Positions 10,022-20,908 of a stretch of 64,000 nt of DNA are shown here, piece by piece. A model generated the notes under the pieces. It saw only the letters and a list, made by a program, of their open reading frames with translations, was not told the origin of the DNA and ran no database searches. The position numbers and the translations under genes are program-made. Origin of the DNA: Ianthella basta (lineage: Eukaryota; Porifera; Demospongiae; Verongiida; Ianthellidae); NCBI GenBank assembly GCA_964019415.1, contig OZ025873.1, positions 7,246,234-7,310,233 of the forward strand, written 5' to 3'. The stretch's first letter is position 1. The number at the start of each line of letters is the position of its first letter.

Positions 10022-11480
10022 TCTCTACATAAACAGTCTAGTATCAGAGTTGAAGCGCAGTGATTGTGGGGTGCTATGTGGTGAAATGCTGGTATCTAGT
10101 CTCCTGTTTGCAGATGACACAGTCTTGTTGGCCGAGAATGCAGAAGATATGAGGAGGAGCCTGCAGTGTCTACAAACTTGGTGTGAGGAATGGTCTGTGG
10201 AGATAAATGTGGAGAAGAGTGCTATGATGCACATGAGGAAGAAGAGAGTGGATAGATGTGCAGCTACCTTCAAGATTGGTATGAATGAAATCCCTTGGGT
10301 TTCCTCCTATAAGTACTTAGGATGTGTGATAGATGAGTTCCTAGACTGTTCTGAGATGGTAGATCATAGGGTGAAGCTAGGTTCACAGGCTTTGGGCACT
10401 TGGCTGCAGAACTGCCGTGAGTCAGTTGGTGAGGTGAATGGCAGATCCTTTCTACAGTTGTTGCAGTCTTTGGTGGAATCTGTGTTAATGTATGGAGTTG
10501 AGGTTTGGGGCTGCCACCACAAGTTAGAGGGATTGAGCCAGATCCAGCTACGAGCTTTGCGCATCTTTTTTGGTGTTGGACTACGTCACCCTAAGGCATC
10601 GTTGCTGATGGAAGCAGATGCTATGCCAGTTGCTTGGTTAGCCAGGGTCAGATGTGCTGCATTCTGGTTTAGAATACTGTCTAACCCCTTGTATGATGGC
10701 AGGATTTTGAGAGTAGCTGCAGTAGAAGCTATGGTGTGTGGAGGGTCATGGATGATGAAACTACAGGATTGTCTTAAGTCATTTGGGTGGGATGGTGTTG
10801 GAGCTGAGGAGGTACGAGGCCTATCCAGTGCAGAAATCAAAGTTATGTTAGAAACTTGTGCAAAGAGGTCGATTGAGGATGAATGGACTTGTGAGCTTAG
10901 TACCAAACCTAAGTTGGCAACATTGCGGCTACTAAAAGAAAAGGGTAGTGAATCGCGATGCTTGGAAGTAGCTAGTAAGTCTCTGAGACGGATGATGATG
11001 ATGTTGAGAGGTGGGACAGCCCCCCTTATGATTGAAAGTGGACGGTGGCGAGGGCTGCCGAGAGAGGAGAGAAGGTGTCGGGAGTGTCAATCAGGGAAGA
11101 TTGAGGATGTGCCCCATTGGTTGTTGGAGTGTCATGCATGGGGCACGGAACGACAAGCTCTCCTGCAGTGCATGAGGCAAGTAGTCAATGATTTTGATAA
11201 TCTCGAGGAGGATGACAAGCTGGTCTGCGTTTTGGACAGGGGATGCAAGCACGCATCAATATTGAAAGCCATTATGAAGATGTGGAGTGCCCGATTCTAT
11301 TAGCTAATGCCCCCTTTCAAGTACCTGTCCAGATTGATTGCTGTTGAACTGATTAATTGACAATACTGACATGACTATAATTATGCTTATTATGATGTTT
11401 ACTTTGCTGCTTCTTTTGGCCTCACAGGGCAGTTTGGCCCTAGTGCCTGAGGGCATGTGGCATAATAATAATAATAATAT
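10022..11480 (+). mobile_element. 5-prime-truncated non-LTR retrotransposon (LINE) with open C-terminal frame
   Basis: An uninterrupted frame to the TAG at 11303 encodes about 425 residues. It begins inside the reverse transcriptase palm: LLFADDTVLLAENAEDM holds the catalytic Asp pair, followed by the thumb (LQTWCEEWSVEINVEKS, SYKYLGCVID). The C-terminal part has a CRECQSGKIEDVPHWLLEC zinc-knuckle-like C-x2-C..H..C motif typical of LINE tails. A short AT-rich 3-prime region ends in (ATA)n at 11462-11480. The N-terminal RT fingers and the endonuclease are missing, so it is 5-prime truncated at insertion and inactive by itself. The RT relic at 33270-33660 could be the missing upstream part of the same family. 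Confidence 0.85.
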
Positions 11481-11906
11481 ACAATAATATTATAATTGTT
11501 TAACACTTGTATAAACGTGCTTAATTCAACTAGGTGTGGTCGTCAGCTAAGTGCCTAGGGGCATATGTGAACTAGACAAAACAATCAAGTTCAGACTCCA
11601 TGGTAAGATGAGATGCTTAACAGTGGTCTCATCGTGGTGACAACAGGTTGTAGGTAGGTTGTCACTGTACATGGCACATGCCTGCAATCTCATCCTGAGA
11701 CTGCCACCATGACAGCTGTAGGCCGACTACACAGAAGTTCCCCCTCCCATCCTCACTAGTTGAGCTTGCTTAAAATGAATTAGGTGCTCTTAGTCATGAG
11801 GTTCTCCACTGATACACATCGATGAGGAATGTACAGGACCAGGAACTATATACACAAGGGCTGTTCAACACATTTAAATTTAGAGATTCCACTTCAATGT
11901 ATATCA

Positions 11907-12400
11907 ATAGATTGATGGGTGACTGTAGCATTTAGAGCACGAAGCTCGAGGGCACGAAGCGCCCGAGTGCTGAGTTGTCTAAATCCTTGCAGACACTGAT
12001 TAGGCGGCATTTAAGTAATATAAATCCAACAACTGTTCTCTAATCCAATAAAAAATCGTCTCCCCTATCTCTTATTGATGATGTCCATGTCACTGGATGG
12101 CAATCAATGATGAAGCAGAGCCCAATAGAAGAACACTCTGGCACCCATAAAACTTCTCGGTAAACTCTTTCGCTGTCTGCACTTAATCCTACTTTGCAGA
12201 GAGGTCATTCGATGAGAAATGAAGGAATAGTTTGCAGCGACTAGGTCATATTGCAGCAGATGCAAAATGGATGTGATGATGTCATATATACTTCACGTAC
12301 ACTCTGCCTGCAACGTATACGTCTAATGGATTTAGAATCATGCACAAAGCAATTGGACTACTTCTCTAAGATTTAGAATCATCGTTTAGATGCATGTTAC
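11907..12400. repeat. Foldback-headed repeat, copy 1
   Basis: A palindromic head around TTTAGAGCACGAAGCTCGAGGG and its imperfect complement is followed by about 380 bases that match the copy at 48480-48920 (AATCGTCTCC, GATGTC.GTGTCAC, GCAGATACAAAATGG, GATTTAGAATCATG). No coding content. Confidence 0.75.
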
Positions 12401-12545
12401 CATTGCAACAGGATCTATTAGCAGTTATACCAGACCCTTTCCCTCTCGCAGTATTGCACAATATAAGGGAATGGGCTAGCATGCTTGACTAACATGCGTG
12501 AGTGTGAGACTACCATTTCCACTTCAACCATGCCAGTGCTTACCT

Positions 12546-12832
12546 CTAACGAAGGCTGAGGTCTCTCTTGAGTCCTTGAATATGCTGTGGAGCAATGTTT
12601 GCATACTCCATAGCCTCTACAAGTATTCCCCAGGTAGGAGGTTGGAGACTGTCACCTTCATTCCATTTGGACAGGCCAGCTTGGATGGCTTTCTCCACAT
12701 TTCTGGGACTATTTTCTGAGCAAGTTTGTATTGTGGCTCTGTCAAGCCCCACTCCTTCGAGAATTGCCCTCCAATTGTTGGCAGCTGTTCTGCTCACATA
12801 CTATCTGAAGAGCATGGCACAGCGCGGATGAT
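12546..12832 (-). pseudogene. Death-domain exon with premature stop
   Basis: A strong acceptor (TTTCTTTACAG) opens the exon at 12832. The frame encodes ANNWRAILEGVGLDRATI, AIQAGLSKW and PTWGILVEAM, the conserved Trp/Leu pattern of death-domain helices 2, 4 and 5. In the same frame a TAG at 12801-12803 interrupts helix 1, so the protein cannot be made as read; the domain itself is otherwise intact. On this strand it lies downstream of the Roc remnant, the Cys-rich tail and the membrane exon, which suggests the ancestral gene ended in a death domain. Confidence 0.65.
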
Positions 12833-12880
12833 CTGTAAAGAAAGCAATGTTGTTTACACTCACATTCCTCATAAGTGACA

Positions 12881-13573
12881 TACCGTATGGCTGGAAATTT
12901 TGGCGGGAATTTATTTTGGCGGATTGCTGAAATTTCTGTATTTGGCAGAATTTACTTTGGCGGTTTGGCAAAGCCTGTGTCATAATGATATTCATAGCAA
13001 AATGGCTGATCCAGACTAGGACGAACAGAGCTAGATTGCTGAACAGTCTCTGTCTGAGGAGTACACACGCTGTTGTTTGACCACAATTGGGTTATTTTTG
13101 TTCCAATCCTTAGCTTTTACCACGAATGCTGCAACGTACAAAGGCTTTCAAGCCTCCTTTTGGCCGATCTGCTGACGTTCGCATGCAGCCTGTGACCTCG
13201 CACACAATCGTACTGCTCCAACGCAGAAACAGAGAACAGGCTGCCGAAATCTGCCGCAGTAAGTTACCGACAATTATCTCAACATCATTCTTCACAGCGA
13301 CCGCATATACGACGCCGTTCGGATTGCCTTCGGCTCCTCGCGCTCTTCTTCCACCTCCGGTGTGCAAAACTCTTTGGAAACGTAGTGTCCTCGCGCTGCT
13401 GTCAGTTGTGAACTCCATGCTGACGATTAATGTATTTGCATGGCACCTCCAGCCTAGTTAAACGGGAAAACTATACGATTGCACAAATTTTGGCGGAAGA
13501 AATATTGGCGGATTGCTCTCAAAACTGCCAATCCGCCAAAATAAATTCCCCACCAAAATTTCCGGCCATACGG
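12881..13573. mobile_element. TIR element with perfect 9-bp target duplication (MULE-like)
   Basis: Inverted termini of about 44 bases, starting (TA)CCGTATGGC.GGAAATTTT, face each other. The 9-bp sequence TAAGTGACA is found exactly at 12872-12880 and 13574-13582, a clean target-site duplication. A 9-bp duplication with long TIRs fits Mutator-like elements. The minus strand inside (13418-13110) has an open frame with YAVAVKNDVEIIVG, ISAACSLFLR and SADRPKGGLK, a pattern I associate with HIRAN-like domains of invertebrate genomes. No transposase is seen, so this is a non-autonomous element carrying foreign coding sequence. It sits in the intron between the membrane exon and the death-domain exon. 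Confidence 0.75.
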
Positions 13574-13592
13574 TAAGTGACAACTAACTCAC

Positions 13593-13790
13593 CATACACC
13601 TTCTGTGACAAGATGGTGTCACTGGCATCATTGCCGCTCACTGTCTCACTGTGTTGTGAATCTGCTGGTGTAGAGGTGAGAAGAGGAGGAATGGAATACA
13701 CTGTACTGATGTACATATACAGTATGTATCCAGCCACACCCACCCACAGCTCCACCCCCACACAAGCATTGGACTGCACTTCTGAAACAC
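13593..13790 (-). CDS. Membrane-segment exon of the decayed ROCO-like locus
   Basis: The open segment encodes a hydrophobic stretch (ELWVGVAGYILYMYISTVYS), compatible with one membrane helix, then a Ser/Thr/Asp-rich linker, ending at a GTGAGT donor at 13592-13587. The acceptor side is not certain. The exon lies between the Roc remnant and the death domain on the same strand. No family is recognised. Confidence 0.4.
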
Positions 13791-13943
13791 ATCAGCTGTG
13801 AACACAATCACTTAACAAGATAGAAGCCGACTGTCATGGATGAACATATATAATAACCGCACACATGTTCCTCACAACACGAGACAGGCAACTGAGTGAT
13901 GTCACACTCCCTGTCACACACAGACTCAATATACATGTCATAC

Positions 13944-14087
13944 CAGTGGTTTGTGGCAGCTTGGTAATCCTCTCCAAAGAGCATGCCGTAGACTGCCGAG
14001 TATGCACTTTCTGCTTCAAGTGACCTGTTTGAGGTGGATCACTGGAATGACCAGCGGTCTCCTTCATGATCCACATGTTGTAACCAT
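13944..14087 (-). CDS. Possible small exon of the decayed ROCO-like locus
   Basis: A 48-codon open segment is bounded by acceptor-like ...GTAG at 14089-14088 and donor GTATGA at 13943. The peptide (MWIMKETAGHSS..) is polar and unrecognised. Support comes only from splice signals, openness and position. Confidence 0.3.
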
Positions 14088-14174
14088 CTACCTACACAAG
14101 CTGCACTGGACCCAGTGAAATTCCATGCATGGTGTATAGGCAAGATGACTGAACTACGTACTCTGCTGTCGTGC

Positions 14175-14970
14175 CAATAAAGGTCCCCCCCCAAAAAACC
14201 GCTCCCCCGGACCATTTTCGGTAACGTTTCTTGCTGTTTTCGGACCCCCTGGACGGTTATTGGCAGAATGGTTGTTGCTGAATCATGTCCCCCACGACCG
14301 ATAAGCGTCCCCCCTCGCGATTTCCTTCGGGTACTACTAGGCGGAGCAATTTCTGCTCACAAGGGTCTATGATGGTACACATATTGACGTGTCATGAAAA
14401 AATCGGTCCGAAGCTAGTCTGAAGTGATATACCATCACTACTAGCTCGGTTGCGAATGAATCGTCTCTAAAGTATTCAAGAACAAGATAGAGTTAATCAA
14501 AGTTATCTAGGAAGCAGAAAAATGGGCGATCTAGTGCAGGATTTCTCCCAGCACCTTGCCTTGCTGTGTGGAACACGGTATGAGGCCAATCTGAACCAGT
14601 GATGCCGAGTTCGTTCTTCATAATGGCTAGACTCTCGTTCCTGAGCAGCAGAAGAAGCCAGCAAGGGATAGTACTGGGGTGTGAGCAAATTTATTGCCAT
14701 TAAGTATTGAATTTGTTGAGGTACGTATTCGTTTACGATGGGACTGTCGCTGCTGCTACTTCTTTTACGGATTGTGCGCTGGCGTCAGTATGTTTGCACA
14801 CATTTCTCCATACATTTTACCAATTTTCTTTATTTTACAGTGTCCGCAGCTTCGACTTCCTTATTTCATACAGGGGGACACTTTCCTGCCGTGGGGGACC
14901 GGTTACGGCAAGCGCCTCTAGCTTGCCAAAAACAGTCTGGGGGAACCGTTTTCGGTGGGGGACACTTATC
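14175..14970. mobile_element. GTCCCCC-ended TIR element
   Basis: The left end ATAAAGGTCCCCCCCC..ACCG.TCCCCC.GACC.TTTTCGG is matched in inverse by the right end at about 14870-14970 (ATAAGTGTCCCCCACCGAAAACGGTTCCCCC). The roughly 800 bp between carry no transposase frame, so it is a non-autonomous DNA transposon inserted in an intron of the minus-strand locus. Confidence 0.75.
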
Positions 14971-15029
14971 TGCATGACAGCACATGCCTCTAAACCCATT
15001 ACGTACTGTCTGCTCCAATTAGCACTCAC

Positions 15030-16690
15030 CTCAGCTTCATATACTTGGGAGAACCAAATGCGCTGTTGTTTGATGTAGGTGTGACTGGTAGAACATTGAG
15101 AGCAAGTAACAAATTTTCCCGTTGATGAAGGTACAGCCAGATGGGGCAGGTTCACCCCCTTGCAGGGACACTCAAACCCCATGACCAGTTCAGCTACTGT
15201 GCTGAAGTGGCTCCCCAAGACAGCCTCATTCTAGAGTGAGAGGCAAGTGGTGATAGTGCTGATGAGGCCTTCACAGCTGGTGTGCAGCTCTGATAGAGAA
15301 GAGAACTCCTCCAGAACAAGTTATTTGCTGGAACATGTACTATATCACAGGCATGTTCAGCTTCAGAGTGTATCCCTTGCTGGAGAGGTGCTCATGGAGA
15401 TGGTTGATGTACGTTTTGTCATCTTCCTTATCTGCCATGCAATTAATCAGATAAAATGGCCAACCTATGGGATCCCACATCATAGAGTGGTAAGGCTTTC
15501 CTTTCAACCCTCTCAGCCGCTTACTGATCTCTTGAATGGTCATATCATGCTTGCCTGCTGTCATCAACTGTTCTTTGATAGTGCCCACTGCAAATATGTG
15601 AAACTGTGGCCAGCTGACTTTTCTCCTGCTGAAATGAGGCCAGCTCTTTGGAGCACTTGTGGGCCATGGTCTGCATGCTGGAGAAGGAGCGTAGCATCAT
15701 TTCCCATCCTGTCTTTGCACTGGGTGAGAGGACCTCCTCTGTGTGGTCATCAGGGCGGTACGTAATAGGGATGGGCTGATCCAGGTCATGGGCTGCATTC
15801 AACACCTGGATGTACGTACAGGGGGCATCCAGGAGGAGGGGGAGGGCATCCTGGAAGATGGCTGACCACCTGTGTTGAGGAGGTATAGATGAAGGATGCA
15901 TCTTTTAGCTTGACTATGTCTTCGTTCTCTCCCATTTCCTGCAGTAGTTGTGTCTGTTGAAAATCAAGAATGACAGTAGGGTTTGTTTCTGAGAAGGATC
16001 CTCTCTTCTTCTCTGCCTGGGTTTGTCTGTGAGAAAGAGCCCTCCTTCTTCCCTGTCTGAGTAGTCTTGGAATCCTGCTGTGGTTATTGGTGTGGTGGAA
16101 TGGCTGGCAATGGGAGGGGCAGGGTGGCTCGTTCCTCCATGGGAGAGGGTTCTTGTTGTACGTGTTGACTCCCAAAGAATTCAACTGAAGAGTAGCACAC
16201 ACTAACATCATAGGCCCTAGTGCTTATGCATGATCATAGGGACTCTCCCATGATGTCATCACTGATAAAGTGCCATGCTGAGGTGGCTCCCTCTAGACCT
16301 ATGGCGTATTGCTCGGATGAGATGGTGACAATGCACCTCCGGTGTGTCCATCACAGCAGTGCTTGTCTTGACTGCCTTGGGTGTATTGTGTACCAGGAAA
16401 TGCTTTAGAGAAGATTTCCCCACTGCTGAGGGGCCGACAATGACGCAGGGCATCACCTCCACCATCACTGAGCCATGTTTCTCCCTCCACTGTATACTGC
16501 TCGGATGAGATGGTGACCACTTCTGGTGTGTCCATCACAGCAGTGCTTGTCTTGACTGCCTTGGATGTGTTGTGCACCAGGAAGTGCTTCAGGGAGGACT
16601 TCCCCACTCTGGGGGACCAATGAAGATGCATGGTTTCACCTCTATAAACACAGAGCCATGTTTCTCAAGAGCTTCCTGGTTGGTGGGTTG
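15030..16690 (-). pseudogene. Roc-COR (ROCO-like) GTPase pseudogene with duplicated P-loop
   Basis: Read leftwards, pieces of a Roc GTPase follow in order but in different frames. They are a tandemly duplicated P-loop segment (second copy intact: VGPSAVGKSSLKHFLVHN, 16481-16250; first copy frameshifted inside the P-loop, 16690-16490), and a linker ending FIYTSSTQ where the intact paralog has FIDTGGQ. Next come WSAIFQDALPLLLDAP, then FAVGTIKEQ in place of FIVGTHLDQ, and PYHSMMWDPIGWPFYLINC. The COR domain is lost. A last exon (15230-15030, acceptor CTCTAG, donor GTGAGT) encodes CPCKG..CSQCSTS..QQRIWF, the Cys-rich tail also seen in the two other ROCO-like genes. Frameshifts and the missing COR make it a pseudogene. 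Confidence 0.75.
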
Positions 16691-16904
16691 GATTAGGGGG
16701 GTGACTGCATTTAAGTTAAAGCGGGGAAGCAACAATAAAGAGAAAAGATACCTATGTATACGAGTAATTAAACAAATCAGATGAATTTTAATATTCACTC
16801 CCGCAATGATCACATAATTATGCATAATAATATTAATTGAACCATACTAGCTGTCCAGAGGTATTACCTATAGGTGGATTCCCTGCAAGCAGATGAAGGT
16901 TCAC

Positions 16905-17251
16905 CTTAAGAATTCCTTCAGCATCCTAAAGAGTGTTGCACTGTCGGGCCTTGCTCCAGGATCATCTATGAGGCATTGGAGGATGGTGGGCATCAGAGGA
17001 CGGCTCTCCAAGAGAATGGAAAGGTGTTCAAATTGAAGCTTACAATGTGGGGATGGCTGCATCCAGAGAGAGCCAGCCTATAAAATAGCTGAGAAAATAG
17101 AGGAGCCAATTCCGGTTCGTCCACAATCTTTCGCGGTAACTGTTTGACCGCCACAGTGTATTCAGTTCACCTTCGTACACCATGCAGTGCTCTGGATCCC
17201 CTCTACTGATTCTCTGTTCATAGTCTGCAGAGGCTTGCTAAATGCGGCCAT
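16905..17251 (-). pseudogene. Kinase pseudogene with deleted catalytic core (copy 3)
   Basis: From an ATG at 17251 (MAAFSKPLQ, like MAALAKSLN of the orphan exon) the loop region is frameshifted. Then YTVAVKQLPRK (ATP lysine) and CSHPHIVSFN (the HPNIV-type motif after helix C) appear. The sequence jumps directly to the end of the C-lobe (SRPLMPTILQCLIDDP, RPDSATLFRMLKEFL). The catalytic HRD and DFG regions are absent. It lies just upstream of the P-loop remnant on the same strand, so the ancestral protein may have been kinase followed by Roc. Confidence 0.7.
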
Positions 17252-17329
17252 TTGCAATACCTGTGCTTTGGACCGAACTGTATAATGCAGATGTTAATAT
17301 TGCACCTAAAGTACTAGCTACGTACATGC

Positions 17330-17640
17330 ATGTACACCAGACACCACTGAATTAAGGTTGTAGTATATAAAACTAGATTATAATTATCTGAGTATAGCAA
17401 CCGACTGTCCTAGTAGTGAGCGGCCGTGGATGACTATAGCTAGTAGACTGTTTATCCTTGTCTGCCTGCAGTGTCTCTCTAGATCTTCTGTCCCCATGTG
17501 GTCACCCAAAGGAAGGATATACCTCTACCATAAATATATACCACTGAGCACTGCCCTGTTAGCTAGCATAATGACTGCATGGTTTGCAGTTGGATGCAGG
17601 GGAAAGAGTGGGCTGCTGCCATGGTAACTAACGTACATAT
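17330..17640 (-). repeat. Segmental duplicate B (pair with 6600-6850)
   Basis: Second copy of the flank described at 6600, in the same orientation relative to its kinase remnant. Confidence 0.6.
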
Positions 17641-18117
17641 AACCACTTGGCCATGCCAAATTGAACTTTGAGGTTTTGGCTATACGTAGCCACTTAGTTA
17701 TATACCTCAAGGCGCCCTGCCACAGTTAATTGGAATTTCACATGCACCTTCAAAATATTGGTGGGTTTTATTATTTTGGAATGCAAATGGCATAATAATT
17801 ATATGAAATTGTGCCATTCAGTCATTCATATAGAACATTGTACACTAGCTAGCATGCATGCTATATATAATTGCTGTACAGTACAGTCCATTCAACCATC
17901 ATGCGGAGTAGTAAATTATTGTTCAACATTCTAAAAACAAGAAATGTACATGTCTGTATCACTGTACAAGTGCCTGACACAGTCACAAAAATGATCAACA
18001 ACTCCATATACTGGATATCTATATGTGTGCTGGTAGAGATCTAGCCAGTTAGCTGTAAAAATCATGGGATGATGCTTCTCCATCAGAATCTAGTTAAGAG
18101 ATGAGAAGAGCTACAAC
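17641..18117. other. Gene-free DNA
   Basis: AT-rich, with TAGCTAGC and ATGCATGC words; no supportable gene. Confidence 0.45.
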
Positions 18118-18239
18118 TCAATCAAGATTGGAGGACACTGTGCGCAGCAATGCCTTGCATTGAAAGTTCTCACCATTGGGAACATCAGTAGCAGGTGATA
18201 GCAATTCGTGAATCTTCTTCCTACGTTCTTCCTCTGAAA
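18118..18239 (-). CDS. Terminal exon of an unrecognised gene
   Basis: A good acceptor (ATATGTCAG) opens a 122-base exon. After two bases of a split codon it reads SEEERRKKIHELLSP, then VPNGENFQCKALLRTVSSNLD and TGA at 18120-18118. The charged helix followed by a short ordered tail, and the exact splice and stop boundaries, suggest a real C-terminus. Upstream exons should lie to the right on the minus strand, but none can be joined with confidence. Family unknown. Confidence 0.45.
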
Positions 18240-18820
18240 CTGACATATAGATCAAGGAAATGCAGACAAGTTTAAATTTCATACTTGAACACACGACATA
18301 GTTATAATTGTGCTGGAATCAAGCACAGGGCTGCTTCTCACAATCATGAGCTACAGTGTGCTAAGATGTTTGCCCATGCAACCTTGCAATGCATGTAAAA
18401 TGGCCACACAGCTACATGAAGATACAATGCTATATAAAGCTTCAGGGCATATTTGTCAGTTGCCAAGGAAACAGTGCAGGTAATCGCCATTGAAAAAGTG
18501 GCTATATTCTCAGCTTACAGTAACCATATCATCTTTACATGCACTGCAAGATTAAAGTTGATCTGTGCTGCCATCAAGTGAATGCACTCCTTTGCCATGT
18601 ACAAACTATGCATGTAAAGTGGCAATATAAATAGCACCTTGCTGTTCTCTTCTAACCAAATAATTGCATTCATTCTGGCCGAGGGGATCTCAATCAGCAA
18701 AATCGTTGGTGTATAGTAGTGACACTGACGTATGCTCTGCTGGAGCCTAGTCTTGCACAATGTGTGTGGTACTTCGCCATCTGCCTGCCCCTAGATACCT
18801 GCTATAGACAGTGCACGTGG

Positions 18821-19372
18821 CTTAGGCAGTAGTCACATTGCATCAGAAATGATGCAACATTGATATTACTGCCACGTTTTGTCAGTCACACTACACATTA
18901 CGAAACGTCAATGTGAAAGTGGGCCAACGTGACGTGAATGTCACCAGGAGATTCTCCCTACGGCAATGTTCACGGCGATGATAAAAGCCACAGTTGGCAA
19001 AGCGCAAAGAAGATTACTCTTCGGCTAGTGAATTCAACAATGAGCCATTGCCATAGTACTGAGTAGGACAAAGCTGAAGTGGGATGCTGAATTGGAGGGG
19101 AAGGTTTGTCACATCTGAGACTAAAGAAGCAATGTACCCAGTGATGTGAAGCTCCTACGCAGGCTCTGCTGGCAGAGAAGGAGCTTTCTGAAGTTTCAAC
19201 GTTGATTCATTCCATCACCAAAGTCAAATTGAGCCTGAAAATGCAAAAAGGTAGGTCTACAAAATCCATCATTCTCCCTCAGGTGTGATTGATTCATCAC
19301 ATCGACGTTCCTGTTGTGTAGCTTAACCATTAGTGTCGACGTCAACAGTACTGTAGTGTGACTCTGCCTTAG
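18821..19372. mobile_element. CTTAGGCAG-ended miniature TIR element
   Basis: CTTAGGCAGTAGTCACA at the left is matched by CTAAGGCAGAGTCACAC read from the right end. A second internal palindrome, GCATCAGAAATGATGC, lies next to the left end. There is no coding capacity. Probably a hAT- or PIF-type MITE; class not resolved. Confidence 0.55.
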
Positions 19373-19454
19373 AATTGCACAGCATAGAAAAGCCTCCTTG
19401 TGAATAGTCTGTTTACATACACTTCTACCCTTTTAGTTATGATGGTGATGGGTA

Positions 19455-20430
19455 AGGGTGGTCGGTATTGATTTCAATACCGACTAACTATTCCCACCAA
19501 TACCTTGGTATTACTAAAAACCGAATTAGGCTAATTAGCTTCTAATGACTGACTGTATCTTTTTTCAGAAGTGTTTCAATTGCTCAGAACTACTTACAAA
19601 AGTAGAATACCTCCGAATATTGTATAGTAACATCCGTATATTGTGAAAAACATGGTCGACTATAAGCGATGCTTGGATGTAAAGCAGACTTCTCTACTGA
19701 GCCGACAGATGCAAGCGACGATGTCTAAGTTCCCATGCAGGTACATGGGAACTTAGCCATTGTGAAGAAATTTCGTTCCAGAGATGATGGGCAGCTCTTT
19801 GAGAAGGGGTAGAAAGAAGGGACTAAGTGCGACAGGGAATGGCATGTACCGCATACGTAGGGTGTCAAAAGCTTGAGCTGTAGACCCTATTCCTGCCTGC
19901 TGTTGTGGACTAGCACTCCTATGGCACGTTCACACGGGCATTAAAAATCGTGCTGGCAAGGTTCGGTTCGGTTCAGTTTGGTTTCTAGTCGTTGTGTGAA
20001 CGATAAGTGAACTGTACTAAACCGCATCAGACAAACTGTGCGCGGGCCACCTCACCTTGCCGTGCTGGCACGGTTTTGACCGGCTCGCTTATCCGAAAAC
20101 TCGAGAATGACGCATGCAATGTGAGCATGCATGTCTGCGTGTCGTGTCCCAAAAGAATGTAAACGCTTGAGAAGTAGCCTTGCTCTTCGTGAGACAGCGG
20201 TTTCACCTACGCTACAGAACCAGGTTGGCTTGGTTACCGTTCGCGCGTGTGAACGATGGTGTGGACGGTTCCCAGTGAGGTATGATACGATTGGGAACGG
20301 TTCGCTTCAGAACGGTACCTGTCGTGTGAACGCGGTACTAGATATGGGTAAGTAGTCACAACTGTAGCTCTCACCAAGTAATACCGAAAAGAATCGGTAT
20401 CTCGGTATTCCTATTCAACGAACTGATTAC
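19455..20430. mobile_element. Nested MITE pair
   Basis: An outer unit has GGTATT...AATACC termini near 19464-19500 and 20380-20412. An inner unit of about 410 bp has CGTTCACACG-type ends (left at 19927, right GTCGTGTGAACG at about 20323). The inner arms are rich in GGTTCGG / CCGAACC words. The 20131-20355 frame is not a credible gene. Confidence 0.5.
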
Positions 20431-20908
20431 AATCGGCATCCAGTAAATACTGAAGTTAACTAACTATACCCTAGAGATGGGTACACTTTCAGTTGTGAAC
20501 ATTTCTATTATGTGGTAGGCTGTGCACCTGTCTGAACAGGGGTCAGTTTTCAGACCCTGGGAATGGGCATAAAATGGCAGCTGCATGCAGAGACAGGGTA
20601 CTGGATTATACATCTTTGTAAAATTAAATATGGAAGCTATCAAACATAGCTGCATAGTCTAAATAAAGACATCTGCTAAAATGCGAGACCCACAATTCAC
20701 TGAATAGGGATATGCACGTTCTGGCACCTTCTCGTTAAAAAAGTGCCACTGATACGCAAATTTAAAGTTTATTAATGGAAGCAGTACATCTGCTAAGTTA
20801 GGGTCGTGGTGATAGTTGAAATGCTATACATACGTTCAAGTAGGGAATTCCACGACAATTTGCAACTTCTGAAGGTCAGCATTATATAGATGGCATCACA
20901 AAGGTAAA

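Noticed and set aside
14694..15078. Overlapping plus-strand hydrophobic frames
   Set aside because: They span the right end of a TIR element and the Cys-rich exon on the other strand; no conserved motif.
20131..20355. Plus-strand 74-codon frame
   Set aside because: It overlaps the inverted end of a MITE rich in GGTTCGG words; openness is by chance.
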